Positions 1-11,533 are shown, numbered from the stretch's first letter. The stretch: 64,000 nt of DNA from Thalassia testudinum (GCA_037157565.1 JAZHRO010000002.1:75628001-75692000), one strand, 5' to 3'. The notes: generated by a model not told the origin, from the sequence alone. Made by a program: numbers and translations.

Positions 1-258
1 CCCCCCCTTTTAACTCCGCGCGGAGAGGAGAGAGAGACGGTCGCAGTCGCCTGCAGCCGCAGAGAAGATGCAGGATCGCAGGTCTGCGCGCACAGGCGCG
101 CAGACGAATATCCCGTGCGAGCATAACTGTTCGCCAGACGTCTGTAAACTATCCCGGACGTCTGGTCAGACGTCCGGATGTGATCCCAGACGTCTTTACA
201 AACGTCTGGGCCACCTCCCAGACGTCTTAAAAGACGTCTGGGGCACGCGCTCGTTACA
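1..258 (-). repeat. Partial Tekay-like LTR, head end (truncated by window)
   Basis: Read on the minus strand it begins TGTAACGAGCGCGTG, very like the start of the solo LTR at 47067, and it continues with the same order of AGACGTCT boxes and GC-rich, CT-rich promoter-like sequence. At least four exact AGACGTCT boxes lie between about 135 and 242. Only the first 258 bp of the LTR are present; the rest lies left of the window, so solo LTR and full element cannot be told apart. Confidence 0.75.
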
Positions 259-568
259 GTCGATTTTACCAAATGTGCATTACATTGACAGATGTTTTTG
301 TCAATGGTATAATCTACACCGACGGTCAGAATTGTCACTGATTAAGTGATCCCTAAATTGCAGGCTCTTAACAAAGTGACCGTCGCTGTTTGCCTTGGTA
401 CAACACCGATGATTATTATACTGATGGATTTATCGTCGATGTACCCTATAATGACGAACCTTAAGAAAACATCAAGTTTGACCATCGGAATAGGTATCAC
501 AAACTACATTGACGATATTTTGGATCTACAGTGATGGATGCTGACCGTTGATGTAGGTGTAGACTATT
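259..568. other. Possible CACTA subterminal repeat region
   Basis: This stretch between two LTRs contains a motif repeated in both orientations, of the type gaccgtcg / cgacggtc and degenerate forms (around 319, 378, 434, 481, 515 and 543). Dense short repeats of this kind are typical of the subterminal parts of CACTA transposons. If the solo LTR at 569-3316 and one TSD are removed, the sequence runs on into ctattgtagta, which resembles a CACTA terminus. No coding signal was seen. This is an inference from pattern only. Confidence 0.35.
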
Positions 569-3316
569 TGTTAAGACCCGTGCTGTTGAGCCTTTTAAAA
601 CGTCTGGACTGTGGGTCAGACATCTGGTCAGACGTCTGGACACCTTTCCAAACATCTGGAAATAGAAAATTTTGAGTACGAACTCACGTCTGCGTGCGTG
701 CTGCGTGCAGACAATATGCTCCCCTCATTTTTCTTCTTCTCTCTCCTTCCGCCCCTGACGAAACCCTAAACCCACACCCTTATATAAGGCCCCCTCCTCT
801 CCCTTGTTCCACCCCCACTTCCCAGCCACCTTCCTCCTTCCCTCCAGCGAGAGCAGCAGAGCGGTGAAGAGCACGAGAGTGGCACGAGAAGGAGAGGAGG
901 AGCAGCGTGAGAGGGAGAGAAGTTAGCTTGCGAGCTCGCGTGGGAGCTCGCCGGTGAGCTCACAGCCGAAGCGACGCGTGTGCAAGGAGGAGGAGTGCGT
1001 CGGGGAGGTCCTCCCCGACACTACTGCAGCCGAAGAAGCAGGCAAGAGGGTGCGGCACGGCCACGCATGGCGCGAGAGGGTAGAAGCAGGTTCTGGTTCT
1101 GGATTTTTCCCAGAATCAGATGTCTCGATCGACGTCCAAACGATATAGCCGACGTCTGGAGGAGGTTTCAGACAACTGAGAAGTAGACTTCTTGAAGGTA
1201 TGTCTTCTTTACGAATACGGCCATGCAAGCCGCTCCGCTGAGGCACTGTTGCATGCCTTTTTGAGGATATTTGGTGGATTGCATGCAGGGTTCGCTTCGA
1301 GAAGGTGCGGGACACGCCCTCCCACGCATTTTGGATGTCTGGGCGACATACCAAACGACGGGAAGCGCTTCCAGACGTCCAGAGAGGTGGTCGGAAGTCT
1401 AGAACTAGGTCCAGACAGTTTAGCGGAGTTCCTAGACGTCTGAGGAGTGGCGCAGGACTTGAGGTATGGCACTAGACACTTTTAAGACGTCTGGAAGTTG
1501 TTCCAGATGTTTGATTTGAGTCAGAAACACTATTTTTGACCAGTTGAGGTCAGATTTTCGCAATTAAGATACTGATGTTTCCCGTATGAATTCCTCTACT
1601 TGTTAGAAGACTTTCTATACTGTTCTGAGTATTCTCTTATGATTGATCCTTGTGATAGGACTGGTTTCTATTGTGAGTTCGAGGCTTGCTGAGGCACGTG
1701 AGCCTGCCGTTCAAGTCCCCATTACTCCTGGGTTTACTAGTAAAGTGGCTTCCCCTTAATTTAATTAAAACCTGAATGTATGTGTGGAATGAATGATTAG
1801 AACCTAGGATATGGCATGAATCCTAGGACTAGAAATACTTGAATGCCTGTATTGAATGAATGGATTGCAGTCTTGAATGGGTAGATAAAATGATAACAAT
1901 TGCCTGTAAATGAATAATAGTTGCCTGCAAAATATGTAATACTTGTGCTAGTTAACTGTTGAATATAACTTTCCTGTTGCACACCTGAAATGACATAATA
2001 TGAGCTGCATGTGTATAAATTGGAAATGGAAAGGTGAATGTCGGAAACACCAGCTACTTGTGTATAACCTGAGAATGGAAATAGAAATGATAAAACCTGG
2101 TATGAAATGGCCTGAGGATATGAGCATGAACCCTACGAGGAATTAGTAGTTGAGCTACTAGAAATATACGGAATGGATATGGAAATGTGACGGGAAATGT
2201 GCTACCTCTTGAGTATGTGGTACCAAGGGGAGCGCATGTTACCTCTTAGTGTAGAGGGGTGCTTGCGGCCTTCAGGTTAAGACTCGGGGTGGGTTTGGCC
2301 ACTTTGCACCGACTCTATGGCCCTCGTGTATACTGTACCGGGGAGAGCTACTAGTGTAGGGAGAGAGCTAGCCACCCCATGGGGCCCGGGGTTCAGCTAG
2401 CCGCCATACACCGACTTGTTAGGCCCACTGGGCAAACCAGGGTAGTCAGACGAGGGTACGCGGACTATGGAGGGGCGAGATCCCTGTTTGGTTCTTAGGG
2501 GCTAGACCCCTGTTACTGAGAGGGCTATGCCCTATACTGGTTCTGTGCTATACTTTGGGTGCACCACCTAACGGAAACGACTGACCGCGTGCCAGTGCGG
2601 GGTAGCTACCCATGCGCTTATCGCACATGCCGTAGTCACCGTTACGTTTGTCTGTGACGTTGGGGTGGTTGACTGGGTGTAGGACCACCACGGGGGATTC
2701 TCCCGGCCATGAGAGCACCATGTGCGACTTCTACTCTTCGGAAAAGACTGCAATCAAGATCGTTTCCACAAGGAACATTCGAGATCAAGAAAGAGACCTG
2801 ATAAATAAACCAAGTGGCAAAAGAAAGAATAATTAGTTAAAGAAAGAAAGAAATTGAAAAACAACAGCTACCTGTGCACCTTTACTGCTTAGTTAGTTGA
2901 TTGCCACTCTACTCAGTGTTTGCTGACGTTTTGTACTCATAACCCCTTTTCAGGTCCAGGTGTTGAGCAACCAGAGCCTACTGCTGCAGAATGTGCTGGG
3001 CTCAGTAGAGCCCAGTAGTTGTAGCTTCTTGTTGTACTCATTTTCAATTGTAGTGAGTAGTTATTGCATTTCTGTACTCTGACATTTTATACTTTATATT
3101 CCTGTACCCGTTTACTTTTATTTTGTTTTGGTGGTGTGTACTATAGTAGTTTTACTTCTTTACTACTGTACTTTTGTTAATGTTAGTTGCTTAGCATAGT
3201 GAATGTGTTTACTTTCCTGCTTTTTGGTTACTTTCTCGTTAGACGACTGGGTCTTGGGATCAGTCGAGTCAGTCCGATCTCGTGTCCTGTAGATATTCGA
3301 TAATTGGATCGTAACA
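569..3316 (+). mobile_element. Solo LTR of a Tekay-like gypsy element (solo A)
   Basis: It begins TGTTAAGACCCGTGCTG and ends GGATCGTAACA, with TG/CA ends. It is flanked by a perfect 5-bp direct repeat CTATT (564-568 and 3317-3321). The layout matches the LTRs of the chromovirus at 27250-37763: AGACGTCT-type boxes, CT-rich tract, TATA box, long GC-rich leader, a second cluster of boxes near 1370-1500, then a long conserved tail ending in the ggattcga..gtaaca motif. No internal domain is attached, so this is the product of LTR-LTR recombination. The small open frames inside are not credible genes. Confidence 0.9.
781..789 (+). promoter_or_regulatory. TATA box of solo LTR A
   Basis: TATATAAGG follows a CT-rich tract and lies about 120 bp downstream of the first cluster of AGACGTCT-type boxes (595-660). 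Its position within the LTR matches the TATAAAA of the related solo LTR at 41159. It is the likely start of U3-driven transcription. Confidence 0.6.
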
Positions 3317-3321
3317 CTATT

Positions 3322-6300
3322 GTAGTAACATGGGTAGGGAAAGGCACACAAAAGAAACTCAACGAGCTTTTTCAGAAGTGAAAACATATTCCATTGATAG
3401 TTTCTTGAATTCAAGAGAATAGAAGCTAGATGCACATGATGTTTAAGGCCTTGTTTGACTAGATAATAGGGCATGGGATGGCGTACTATAGCGACATAGG
3501 GGCACTATAGTGATGGGATTGGAGTGGAATGAAAGTCGAATCGAAAGAAGAAAAAAATTATTAATTACCAATCATTAATATCATATCAAAAAATTTCCAT
3601 TCTTATAACAAAAATTATTTATTAAATATACATTAACATCACATTACACTAACAGTCATTTTATCTCACTACTTATCTTATATCACAATTAAATACCTTA
3701 CTATTTATCTTTATAATACTTTATTCCGATTCAATCCTTATCCTCCTGCTTTGTGTTTCTGTGAGAGATTAAATGGTAAGTTATCCCTGGTTAAGATGGG
3801 TGAACAAGGGGACGTAGGAAACAAATATATCTATAGTTTAATTTAGGGGAGGTTAGTGAGGGAGGACCGATATTACTGTACCACTTGGGTGGGGAACGGG
3901 AGATTGTCAAGTCCAGTTGGTAGAAGATAAGACGTCTCAATGTGGCATGTCTCTTTGCTGTCAGAGCCACAACCCTCATGTGATCCTGTCTACCATGTTG
4001 CCTGGCCTTGTTGGGAGAATCATTAATTTGTTTTTGCTGCTTAAATATTATTATATGATCACTTGGGTACCCTCTCTTTAATTTTCTTTTTCTGCCCTTG
4101 TCTTTAGTTCACCAGAAATATTGCTTCGGACGAGAATTTCCATCCCGATTCCAATCAATGGTGAGTGAAGTGGCAGCTGGCTGACCTCTCAAAAATAGTT
4201 AAAAAACAAAAACGTAATTTCTTTTTTAAGATAAACACATTTATATTATCATCCAGATAATTTGCAAGGAAAATTGGATGCTCACAATTTCCTTGAATAT
4301 TACAACCTTGGTAATGTTTTACATTGCTGGATTATATTACAAATTTTTTAGTATAGCTGCTTATGGGGAAGGATTTAGCTTACTGAAACATAGGCGTCAG
4401 AGAGTATCATCATCTGTCGAAAATCAACATCTAAGGCTAAGTGGAGGTCTTTAAGAATTGCCCCAACTTCTGCTTCGACAGACCATGCTGTATGAGCTGA
4501 CTATTCCATTGTAGTCCAACTTCTCGTCATATGGTACGTATGAGTTGAGATCGGAGGTTAAGTAGACTTCAGTGAGCATTTCAATACATTACCACTCCCA
4601 ATGAAAGAATAATTCACCGTCAAATTAAAGTAGCCGGTAGAGATTTAAATTTTAAGATGGATAAAAGTTAAGAAGTTTTATTACACAATGAGTTTTTAGA
4701 GACGTTCATTTGAGATGGATTGGTGGAATTATCTCAAATAAATTAAAATTCATCCAAAAAAATCTATGCACCTATCCCATCCCCCTCCTGCCTACGTAAA
4801 ATCCAAACCTAAAAACCTCCCACCCACGCGTGACCTTCCCCCCCAACCCCTCGTTGTAGTTTCCTTTCCCTTCACGACAAATCTTCATCGCCCTCCCCAC
4901 CGCAGCATATCCCCCTCAACCATCCCCTACAGTAGATCGCAACCATCCCCCTCAACCATCATGCCTCTCGTGCCGTCCCCCTCTCAATCGATGGTGCCTC
5001 TCAATCATCGGTAGAAGGCCCTCTCGATCGTGCGCACAGCCATCAGTCGCAATCCCTTCGATCGTCACCTCCGTCGATTGCCCACTAGTTGCTTGCCCTC
5101 TCAATTAGTCATAGCCACCGCCACTCACACTCTCAATTGCAGCATGGTTTTCTCTAATCGACGCCGATGCCCTCCATCTACTCCGCCTCCTTCACCAGCT
5201 ACAAGTCTGCTTCGATGCATTGTTGGATGTGTTTTTTTTTGTATATCTATTTTATATGTCTTGATGGATTATTTGAGTTTGCAATCGAATTGCAGTCTTG
5301 ATGAGATTGCACACTAATTTTTTTCTTTTGACATTTATCAAGTTTTTTTGGTATATGCATCTATAGATCTGAATGTGGCACTGGTCTTGATGTTTTATCT
5401 TCTGAGAAAGAAAATAATGTGCATTATGTTATATTGTAGATTTCAACAAATCTTTACAATATAGAAAATAGGCTGTCATGTGATGGGATCTCATGACTAA
5501 TAGGGTACCATGTAGGTAGTCTTGCCAATGGTGGCAACATGATACTTTATATCAGTTCAATGGGAAAAAATAGTGATATCTAGCTATTTTTAAATTAGGT
5601 TTGGAGGAAACATAGATAAATAAGGTATGAGAACACTTGTATATATCAATTAGTAATTTATAAACTTTTTGTTATGTTTTATTGATACTATGTGATTCAT
5701 AACCCATCTTGTCGAAAATTCCCTGAACTTTAATTTTAAGATATGCCAAGAGACTATATACTTTCCATCAAGATAGATGCTAGGATTGCTCAAGCGATGA
5801 GGCCCTTAAAGCTGGATAATATGTTTGGTTTGCCATTTTACTGTTTTAGGAAAGTATTACTCCATAGATGTTCTTTTTGGGAAAAGGGGCTATTTTGAGA
5901 CCAAAGTTGGATGTCTCCCAATTAAAAAAGAGGGTAGATGCTTTGAATTAGTTCGTGTTATAAAATGCCTAATTACATTTACTTACAAAAGAAAGAGTCC
6001 ATTTGAGCATCAAACACAAAAGAACCAGTGTCCTAGTGGTTGGCCTTTGTTTCCACTTTTATCACTCTCAGAGGTGCTCTCGGACAACAAAATACTCAAT
6101 TGCTTACCATAATAAATGAACTATGTCTTGATAAGATTACTGAAACAAATACCTTTTTTACCATCCAAATGACCATCATGAATTGTAGCTTTTTATTTAA
6201 TAAGGTGAAAACCAGATTCACCAGTCTACTCTAAGATCTTGTGTGCCAGCATTCTTCATGAATCAAAAGCATTATGAAGCTCTTAAAAGTCAATTTGATG

Positions 6301-7217
6301 CACATTTGGACTTGCTTTCTGTTGCTTATGCTCTCAAATTGTCAGAGCTTTGTAGGCAACATTTCTTTCTACTTTAATCAAGATGTGGAATCTACAATAA
6401 TTTTTTTTGCAATTCTATCAATGTCCTATAATTTTGATTGCCACTAGTGGCCTATGATCATTGAGTTACTAAGGACTATAAGATGTGTGTTCCTTGTTAC
6501 TGTCAAATGAATCTTCTGATCAATTCTTGGGACCTCCACAAGAATGCCTGTAAGGATCTAATATTAGAAGTATGCCAATGAGAGTTTGAAGATTTTTTCA
6601 GAAAAATAAGAGTAACAATACACTATGCCCTTTTGGAAAAGCTTGCGGGAATGTGTTGGCCCAATGGAAATAGGAAAAGAAAGGGTAGGGTCATAGAGGA
6701 TAAGGGGTCTTTCTGTTTAGATCCACATAGGAATGGGATAAATCCATCGATAGGTTAGAGACTAATGACATTGATAGGTCTTAATCCATACATTTTCAGG
6801 ACAACAAAACTGAGGATAAGGAGAATGGAAGTCGAGAACAAGACACAAATACATTTACATATTGAAAAAAAAGGAGTGATTGAACATTGACAACCAATTA
6901 TCTGTACCTACAAATTAGTTTAATTTTTTGGTGACGTTTTACCCTGTCACTCACTTATTTTTGGTATCCAAAAGAAAATCTGTCCTTAAAAAGTAGTTGC
7001 TAAAACTCTATTTTGTTGTAGTAGGGTGGTTGTTGAGGTAAACTAGCCACCCTTTCTACATAAAAAATAGTATCCTGTTACTACACAGACCTAGGTTTGA
7101 TCCTCAACTGCTGAGTGTATTTTTAAGCTGTGTCCTTTTCATTTTTTTAGTGGGAGACCTTGAGTTTTGTTTATGAACTCTTGTTATTAATCATTTTGGT
7201 TATTGGTTTAGGTACCA
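3322..7217. other. Non-coding, AT-rich region with transposon debris
   Basis: No conserved protein was recognised here. A MITE-like stretch starts near 3447 (ggccttgtttgac) and is followed by about 250 bp of very AT-rich sequence, but I could not find its matching end. 4766-5230 is C-rich and gives open frames with biased proline/serine composition and no domain. Small frames at 5825-6234 match nothing I know. A CACTA-like terminus (ttgttgtagta) occurs near 7013-7023. The sequence just before 7218 looks like non-coding leader or intron of the transposase that follows. Confidence 0.5.
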
Positions 7218-7697
7218 ATGGATAAATCATGGATGTATTTGCGTCAAACAAATATTGCTAGATATACTCTAGGAGTAAGGAGATTCTTAGACTGTGCTTT
7301 TCATAATGATCGAAGATCATATAGAAGTGGAGCAGAGAAGAACTTTATGTTTTGCTCTTGCAAAATTTTCAAGAATGGATGGTTATATGAGTGAAATGTT
7401 GTATTAGAACATCTCATTTGTGATACCATATGGTCATGTTATACAATTTGGACTGCACATGGAGAGGAAATGAGGCAATCGTCGAGGCAACATGAACTTG
7501 ATGATGATATAATGGACTCTAAACAAAATCATTTACAAGATGGTGATCAAATAATTGATTTGTTAAATGATAGTAGACCCGATCCCGATTCATTAAATGA
7601 AGAGGAGAGAAGTGATGAAAGTAGTCAATTTTATTCTGCACTGAATGAAGCTAATTGTCCAATTTGTCTTGAAGTTAGCTTAATGTCACGTTTAAAC
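7218..7697 (+). pseudogene. CACTA transposase (TNP2-type), N-terminal part, broken
   Basis: Translation from the ATG at 7218 starts MDKSWMYLRQTN and continues through a cysteine-containing region and a HLICD..YTIW..HGEE segment. This is the pattern of the transposase-associated domain that begins plant En/Spm-type TNP2 proteins. An acidic linker follows (about 7500-7640). One in-frame TGA stop lies at 7392-7394. The frame stays open to 7697, where a Sirevirus-like array has inserted with TSD TAAAC. The same frame resumes at 17091, so the insertion split one gene. The element is dead; family assignment is firm, exact exon structure is not. Confidence 0.8.
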
Positions 7698-9413
7698 TGT
7701 TGTTTCCCTACTCGGAGGGGGTGAGATCAGCGTGACGTAAAAAATTACGGAAAAGATAATAAACAATCTCACAAAATACAATCACACAAAGTATACAAAG
7801 ATTTTTAGGTGGAAACCCAAACCGGGTGAAAACCACCACCTAACCCTCTCGAGTTAGGATTTCTCGATCAACCAAGTTGATCAAAACCACTAACCGAATC
7901 ACTTAAACGAGGGTGATTCAACCTCAATTACAACCATGCTACTTTATATGAGGGTAGCGTACCTCAAACCCCTTCTCTTCACGAGAAGGATTTTGTCTCA
8001 CGAAGGAGACGGGAATTCGCAAAGCGAATACCCAACCAAATAACAAAGATAAAATAACAAATATCCTATAGAGCCAACAAAGTAATTTTTAACCTAAGCT
8101 TCTATAGGAATTAAGATGCTTCCCTTTGCAAGGAGTGCGTCGGATCGATGACGCGGGTGCGTGAGCCACGCGATGGCGCAACGTTGCTCTCGTGATCTAC
8201 GACGAGAGAGCGGGTGCGCAAATGCTTGATGCTTCTCAAGATGTAGAACTTGAGCTTGGAGAGCAGGAGCTTCTTTAGGACACAAAAGAGTTTGAAACTG
8301 TATTACAAAGTGTTTCTTGTGTATCTAAGTGTCTTGGTGTGCAAGAGGTTCCTCTCTATTTATAGAGGCCTTAGGAAGGCTTTGGAAGGCTTAGGAAAGC
8401 TTCCATAGCCGTTGGGAGCAAAGCCCAAGAGAATCAGGCCGAAATCAAGAACAATGATTGCACTGACAGGCTTATTAGACGTCTAATCTTGGCATCAGAC
8501 GTCTGGAAGATCACTTTAAGACATCTGGGAAAAACATCAGACGTCTGATTTTAAGTGGGTTTCTTCCTGACTTGAATCAGATCTAAACAGGATTCTAGTG
8601 CAAGTCCATCAGACGACATACAGGATGTCTAGCACTATGTCTGGACGTCTGGAAACCTACTTTTTCGTGGGAATGGATTTCCAAGAGAGTGCAATGGCTA
8701 GAAAATCTCTGAGAAGAGATTTTGGGTCAGCCGAGGCAAAACGGTCATTTATCAGACGTCTTAAAAGGCCTAAGGACGTCTGATAAGGATCTAACGGTCA
8801 TATCCTTCCGTGTTTGTTAAGCCAGCCAGTGGTCCACTAATTGGACGTCTGGCAAGTCATCAGACGTCTGGACTAAGGTCTGGACGTCTGATTTCATCAG
8901 ACAGAGCTAACTATGTCCAGCCTAAATGTTATCAGACGTTTGAATCAACAGTCAGATGTCTTAAAACATATTTTCAGACGTCTGATTTTGAAATTAGACG
9001 TCTGAAACAGCTGTTTGAACCCTATATTGGTTTTCTAAGTTCTTCATAGAAAACCTAAGTGTTCTAGGATTGTGCCGGTGTTCCTAGGACTACTGTTAGG
9101 GTACTTTGAAGCTCTTTAACATGATTTTCTAAGGAATAAAAAGAGCAAGGAAATAAAGACAAAAGTACAAGAAGGAAATAAATAGAATTCTATCCTATTC
9201 TTCTTGTCCTTTCATCTTCAATCTATGGCTCCTCGCGAATCTCCTCTGTTTTCCATCAAGCTCCTCCAATCCATCTTGGATGCAAGCTCGAACTCCGTCT
9301 AATCACGTCTCCATTTGTAATTTGCCTGAAATCTAAGACTTCAAGTGCAAATGTTAAATGACACGTGTTTTGTTATCATCAAAATAAATGATCGTGATGC
9401 TGTAGCACCAACA
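7698..9413 (-). repeat. LTR 1 of the tandem array
   Basis: This is the left outer LTR, the 3' LTR in element orientation. Seven exact AGACGTCT boxes and about ten one-base variants lie at 8467-9008, upstream of the minus-strand TATA box at 8357-8364. It has private or LTR1-side bases at about 7749 (a), 7859 (c), 8763 (a) and 9402 (g). TGTTG/CAACA termini are intact. Confidence 0.95.
8357..8364 (-). promoter_or_regulatory. TATA box of the array LTR (also 12193-12200, 16029-16036)
   Basis: TATAAATA on the minus strand sits in a cctctataaatagagagg context and lies about 100 bp downstream (in element orientation) of the last AGACGTCT box. The same distance and order occur in the related plus-strand LTR at 38821-40591. 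The two other LTR copies carry identical boxes at the offsets given. Confidence 0.65.
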
Positions 9414-9735
9414 ATCTCCCTCTTTTTAATGATGAAAAAATCATAAATAATAATGCAACAAAAAATCCTCCCCCTTTTTGACATTATCAAAAAGGTTTGA
9501 TTGATTTTAAATTTCCTACAACTCCCCCTTAAAACATGCTTTTCTATGAATTTCTTTTAAAAGTAATGTTCTCCCCATTTTTGTAACAACAAGATAGCTA
9601 TTATTTTTCTCCCCCTTACTAAAGGAAATTTAGCTAACTTGCAACTACCCTTTAAGAATTGACAATTAGCTCATAAATTTTTTTAACTCCCCCTATCTAA
9701 ATGCTTATGATAAATAGATAGGGTAAATAATTTTT
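9414..9735 (-). other. Multiple polypurine tract cluster, internal copy 1
   Basis: Six purine tracts of the GGGGGAG type (minus strand) lie near 9415, 9467, 9521, 9571, 9608 and 9686, between the end of gag and the 3' LTR. The last abuts the LTR (gggaga then TTGTTGGTGC). An inverted repeat brackets this terminal tract (ttatcatcaaaa at 9373 and tttaatgatgaaaa at 9425). Clustered polypurine tracts with a flanking inverted repeat are a described hallmark of Sireviruses. Confidence 0.8.
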
Positions 9736-9743
9736 TACCTCAC

Positions 9744-11435
9744 CTACCATGGCCAATAAAATGGCCCAAATGGTGGTGGTGGATGCCACATAGGATGGGG
9801 CTCCCATCCGTAGCTTGGAGGCCCGAGCATTGGCATCGATCTCCAGTCTGGTGGTCGACGTGCAGCGGGTCCATCGTTTGTTCGCCGTCTCGTCGGTCTT
9901 CTTGTTCTCCTCCTTGGTCTACTCCTTGGTTCTCCCAACTGGAGTTGACCAGCCTTGAGCTTGTAGATCCAGTCCTTCGTGTTGTAGTCTTCCCTGAAAC
10001 CTACAAAACAAGATTCCAATTCTTTCTTCGGTATCCAAGTAAGCTTGGATCCGGATCTGTTAGCGGGTCTCCTTGATGGAGATCCTTTCTCAACCTTAGG
10101 GCTATAAAAATTATCTACTTTGTTGATTAATTTGTTAGAGTTTTCCCTAAGACATGTAATTTCTTTTTCTATAATATGCATCTTAGTCTTTAAATCAGAA
10201 ATTTCTAATTTTAAACTATCATTTTCTTCAATCAATTTAGTATTTTTATTGATTAAATTTTTATTTTCTAATAACAGATTATTATCTTTAGGACTAGAGC
10301 TGCTTTCTAGGTCCTGAAATTTTATTTCTAACCTATCATTTTCAGATTTAAGAAAGCTAAGGTTCTTTTTAATGCTTTTATTTTCTATTCTTAATGATTT
10401 ACTAACATCAAATAGTTCATTAAAAGCTTCTTGTAAATCGAAATTTACCTCGTTGTCAAAGTCGCTTCTGCTTTCGTTGTCGCTATCACTTCCTCTGGCC
10501 GTGAAACCAAAGCAAGCAGTTGCTTCTTCTATAGACTTTTCTTCTTCTTCCTCCGAGCTCGAATCGTCCCAAGTGGCTTGGAATGCCTTCTTCTTAGATT
10601 TCTTCTCCTTTTCCTTCTTCTTCTCCTTTTTGAGAAGAGGGCACTGTGGTCGTAGGTGCCCTTTTTCGTTGCAGTGATAGCAACGTCTCGGGCTTTCCTT
10701 CTCCTTCTTCTTTGATTCCCTACACAACTTTGAAAACTTTTTAAGTAAAATTTTAAAGTCTTCGTCATCGGAACTTACCTCGCTATCTGATACAACTTTG
10801 AAGGCGAGAGTCTTCTTCGATTTTGGCTCTGGTGCATCCTTCTTCTTCTGCTTCAACTTTATCTTGTAGGCAATTAGATTGCCTAGGAGATCTTCTATGT
10901 TGAGGTCCTCCACCTCGTTTGCCTCCTCAATTGCGGTGACCTTCTGCTCCCATTCTAGTCCAAGGGAACGAAGAAGCTTTCCTTGAAGCTCCCCCTTGAT
11001 GAAGGTCTTCCCTAAAGCTTTCAAACTATTCACAATGAGAGTGAACCTAGTGTTCATCTCACTTAAAGATTCGTTAGGCTTCATAGAAAAAGATTCAAAT
11101 TCTTGAGGAAGTAAATTTATTTTAGAAGTTTTTACCTTAGAGGTCCCTTCGTGAGTTACCTCAAGTGTGTGCCAAATCTCATATGCGGTGGTGCATTGCG
11201 AGATTCTGTTGAACTCCTCCGGGCTGAGCGCACAGTACAACGTGTTCATTGTTTTCGCGTTGAGCGAGAGTTCTCGGATCTACTACTACGAGTATCCTGC
11301 GGCGGATTTTTCTGGGATGTCGAAGAGGGTCTCGCAGCTAGCCCAAATTGTGAAGTCGGTGGCTTAAAGCCATGTCTTCATCCGTAGCTTCCAGTAAGGG
11401 TAGTTGCTCCCGTCGAAGAACGGCGGACGAGTCAT
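9744..11435 (-). pseudogene. Copia (Sirevirus-type) gag, internal copy 1
   Basis: The start at 11435 gives MTRPPFFDGSNYPYW, the usual beginning of this gag class. A UBN2-type capsid region follows, then a lysine-rich linker, a CCHC zinc knuckle CYHCNEKGHLRPQC (residues about 190-203 counted from the later ATG at 11249), an acidic-serine region, a long coiled-coil-like stretch (about 285-385) and an arginine/proline-rich tail ending in WPW. Sirevirus gags are known to be long and coiled-coil bearing. There are four in-frame stops near the front: TAA at 11366-11364 and three consecutive TAGs at 11288-11280, all where the related gag at 58381 has glutamine codons. From 11249 the frame is open for 501 codons. 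The terminal TAG at 9746-9744 also replaces a glutamine codon. No pol follows. Confidence 0.9.
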
Positions 11436-11519
11436 AGACTGGCCCTCGGAAATCCTATTCGCGGAACTGCTCCCCTACATGATGTTCTTGCTGGGTGTTA
11501 CTCCAAATAGCAAGAATCT

Positions 11520-11532
11520 GCTCTGATACCAA
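11520..11532 (-). promoter_or_regulatory. Primer-binding site, initiator Met-tRNA type
   Basis: TGGTATCAGAGC on the minus strand begins three bases after the 3' end of the adjoining LTR (...AACAACA, at 11534). This is the standard plant copia primer site complementary to the 3' end of initiator methionine tRNA. It fixes the minus-strand orientation. Confidence 0.9.
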
Positions 11533-11533
11533 T

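Noticed and set aside
3447..3760. Possible MITE starting ggccttgtttgac.
   Set aside because: The matching inverted end was not found, so the borders cannot be supported.
4766..5317. Open frames of 82 and 95 codons with proline/serine-rich translations.
   Set aside because: Composition follows the C-rich DNA; no domain, no splice or promoter evidence.
5825..6234. Open frames of 95 and 64 codons in AT-rich DNA.
   Set aside because: No similarity to a known family that I can recognise and both are short.
7021..7150. Possible tRNA-derived SINE (B-box-like ggtttgatcct near 7092 and T-rich end).
   Set aside because: No clear A box, no target duplication and no second copy in the window.
8467..9008. 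CRISPR-like or satellite array formed by the regularly repeated AGACGTCT boxes.
   Set aside because: Spacing is irregular, the setting is a plant LTR, and there are no associated genes.
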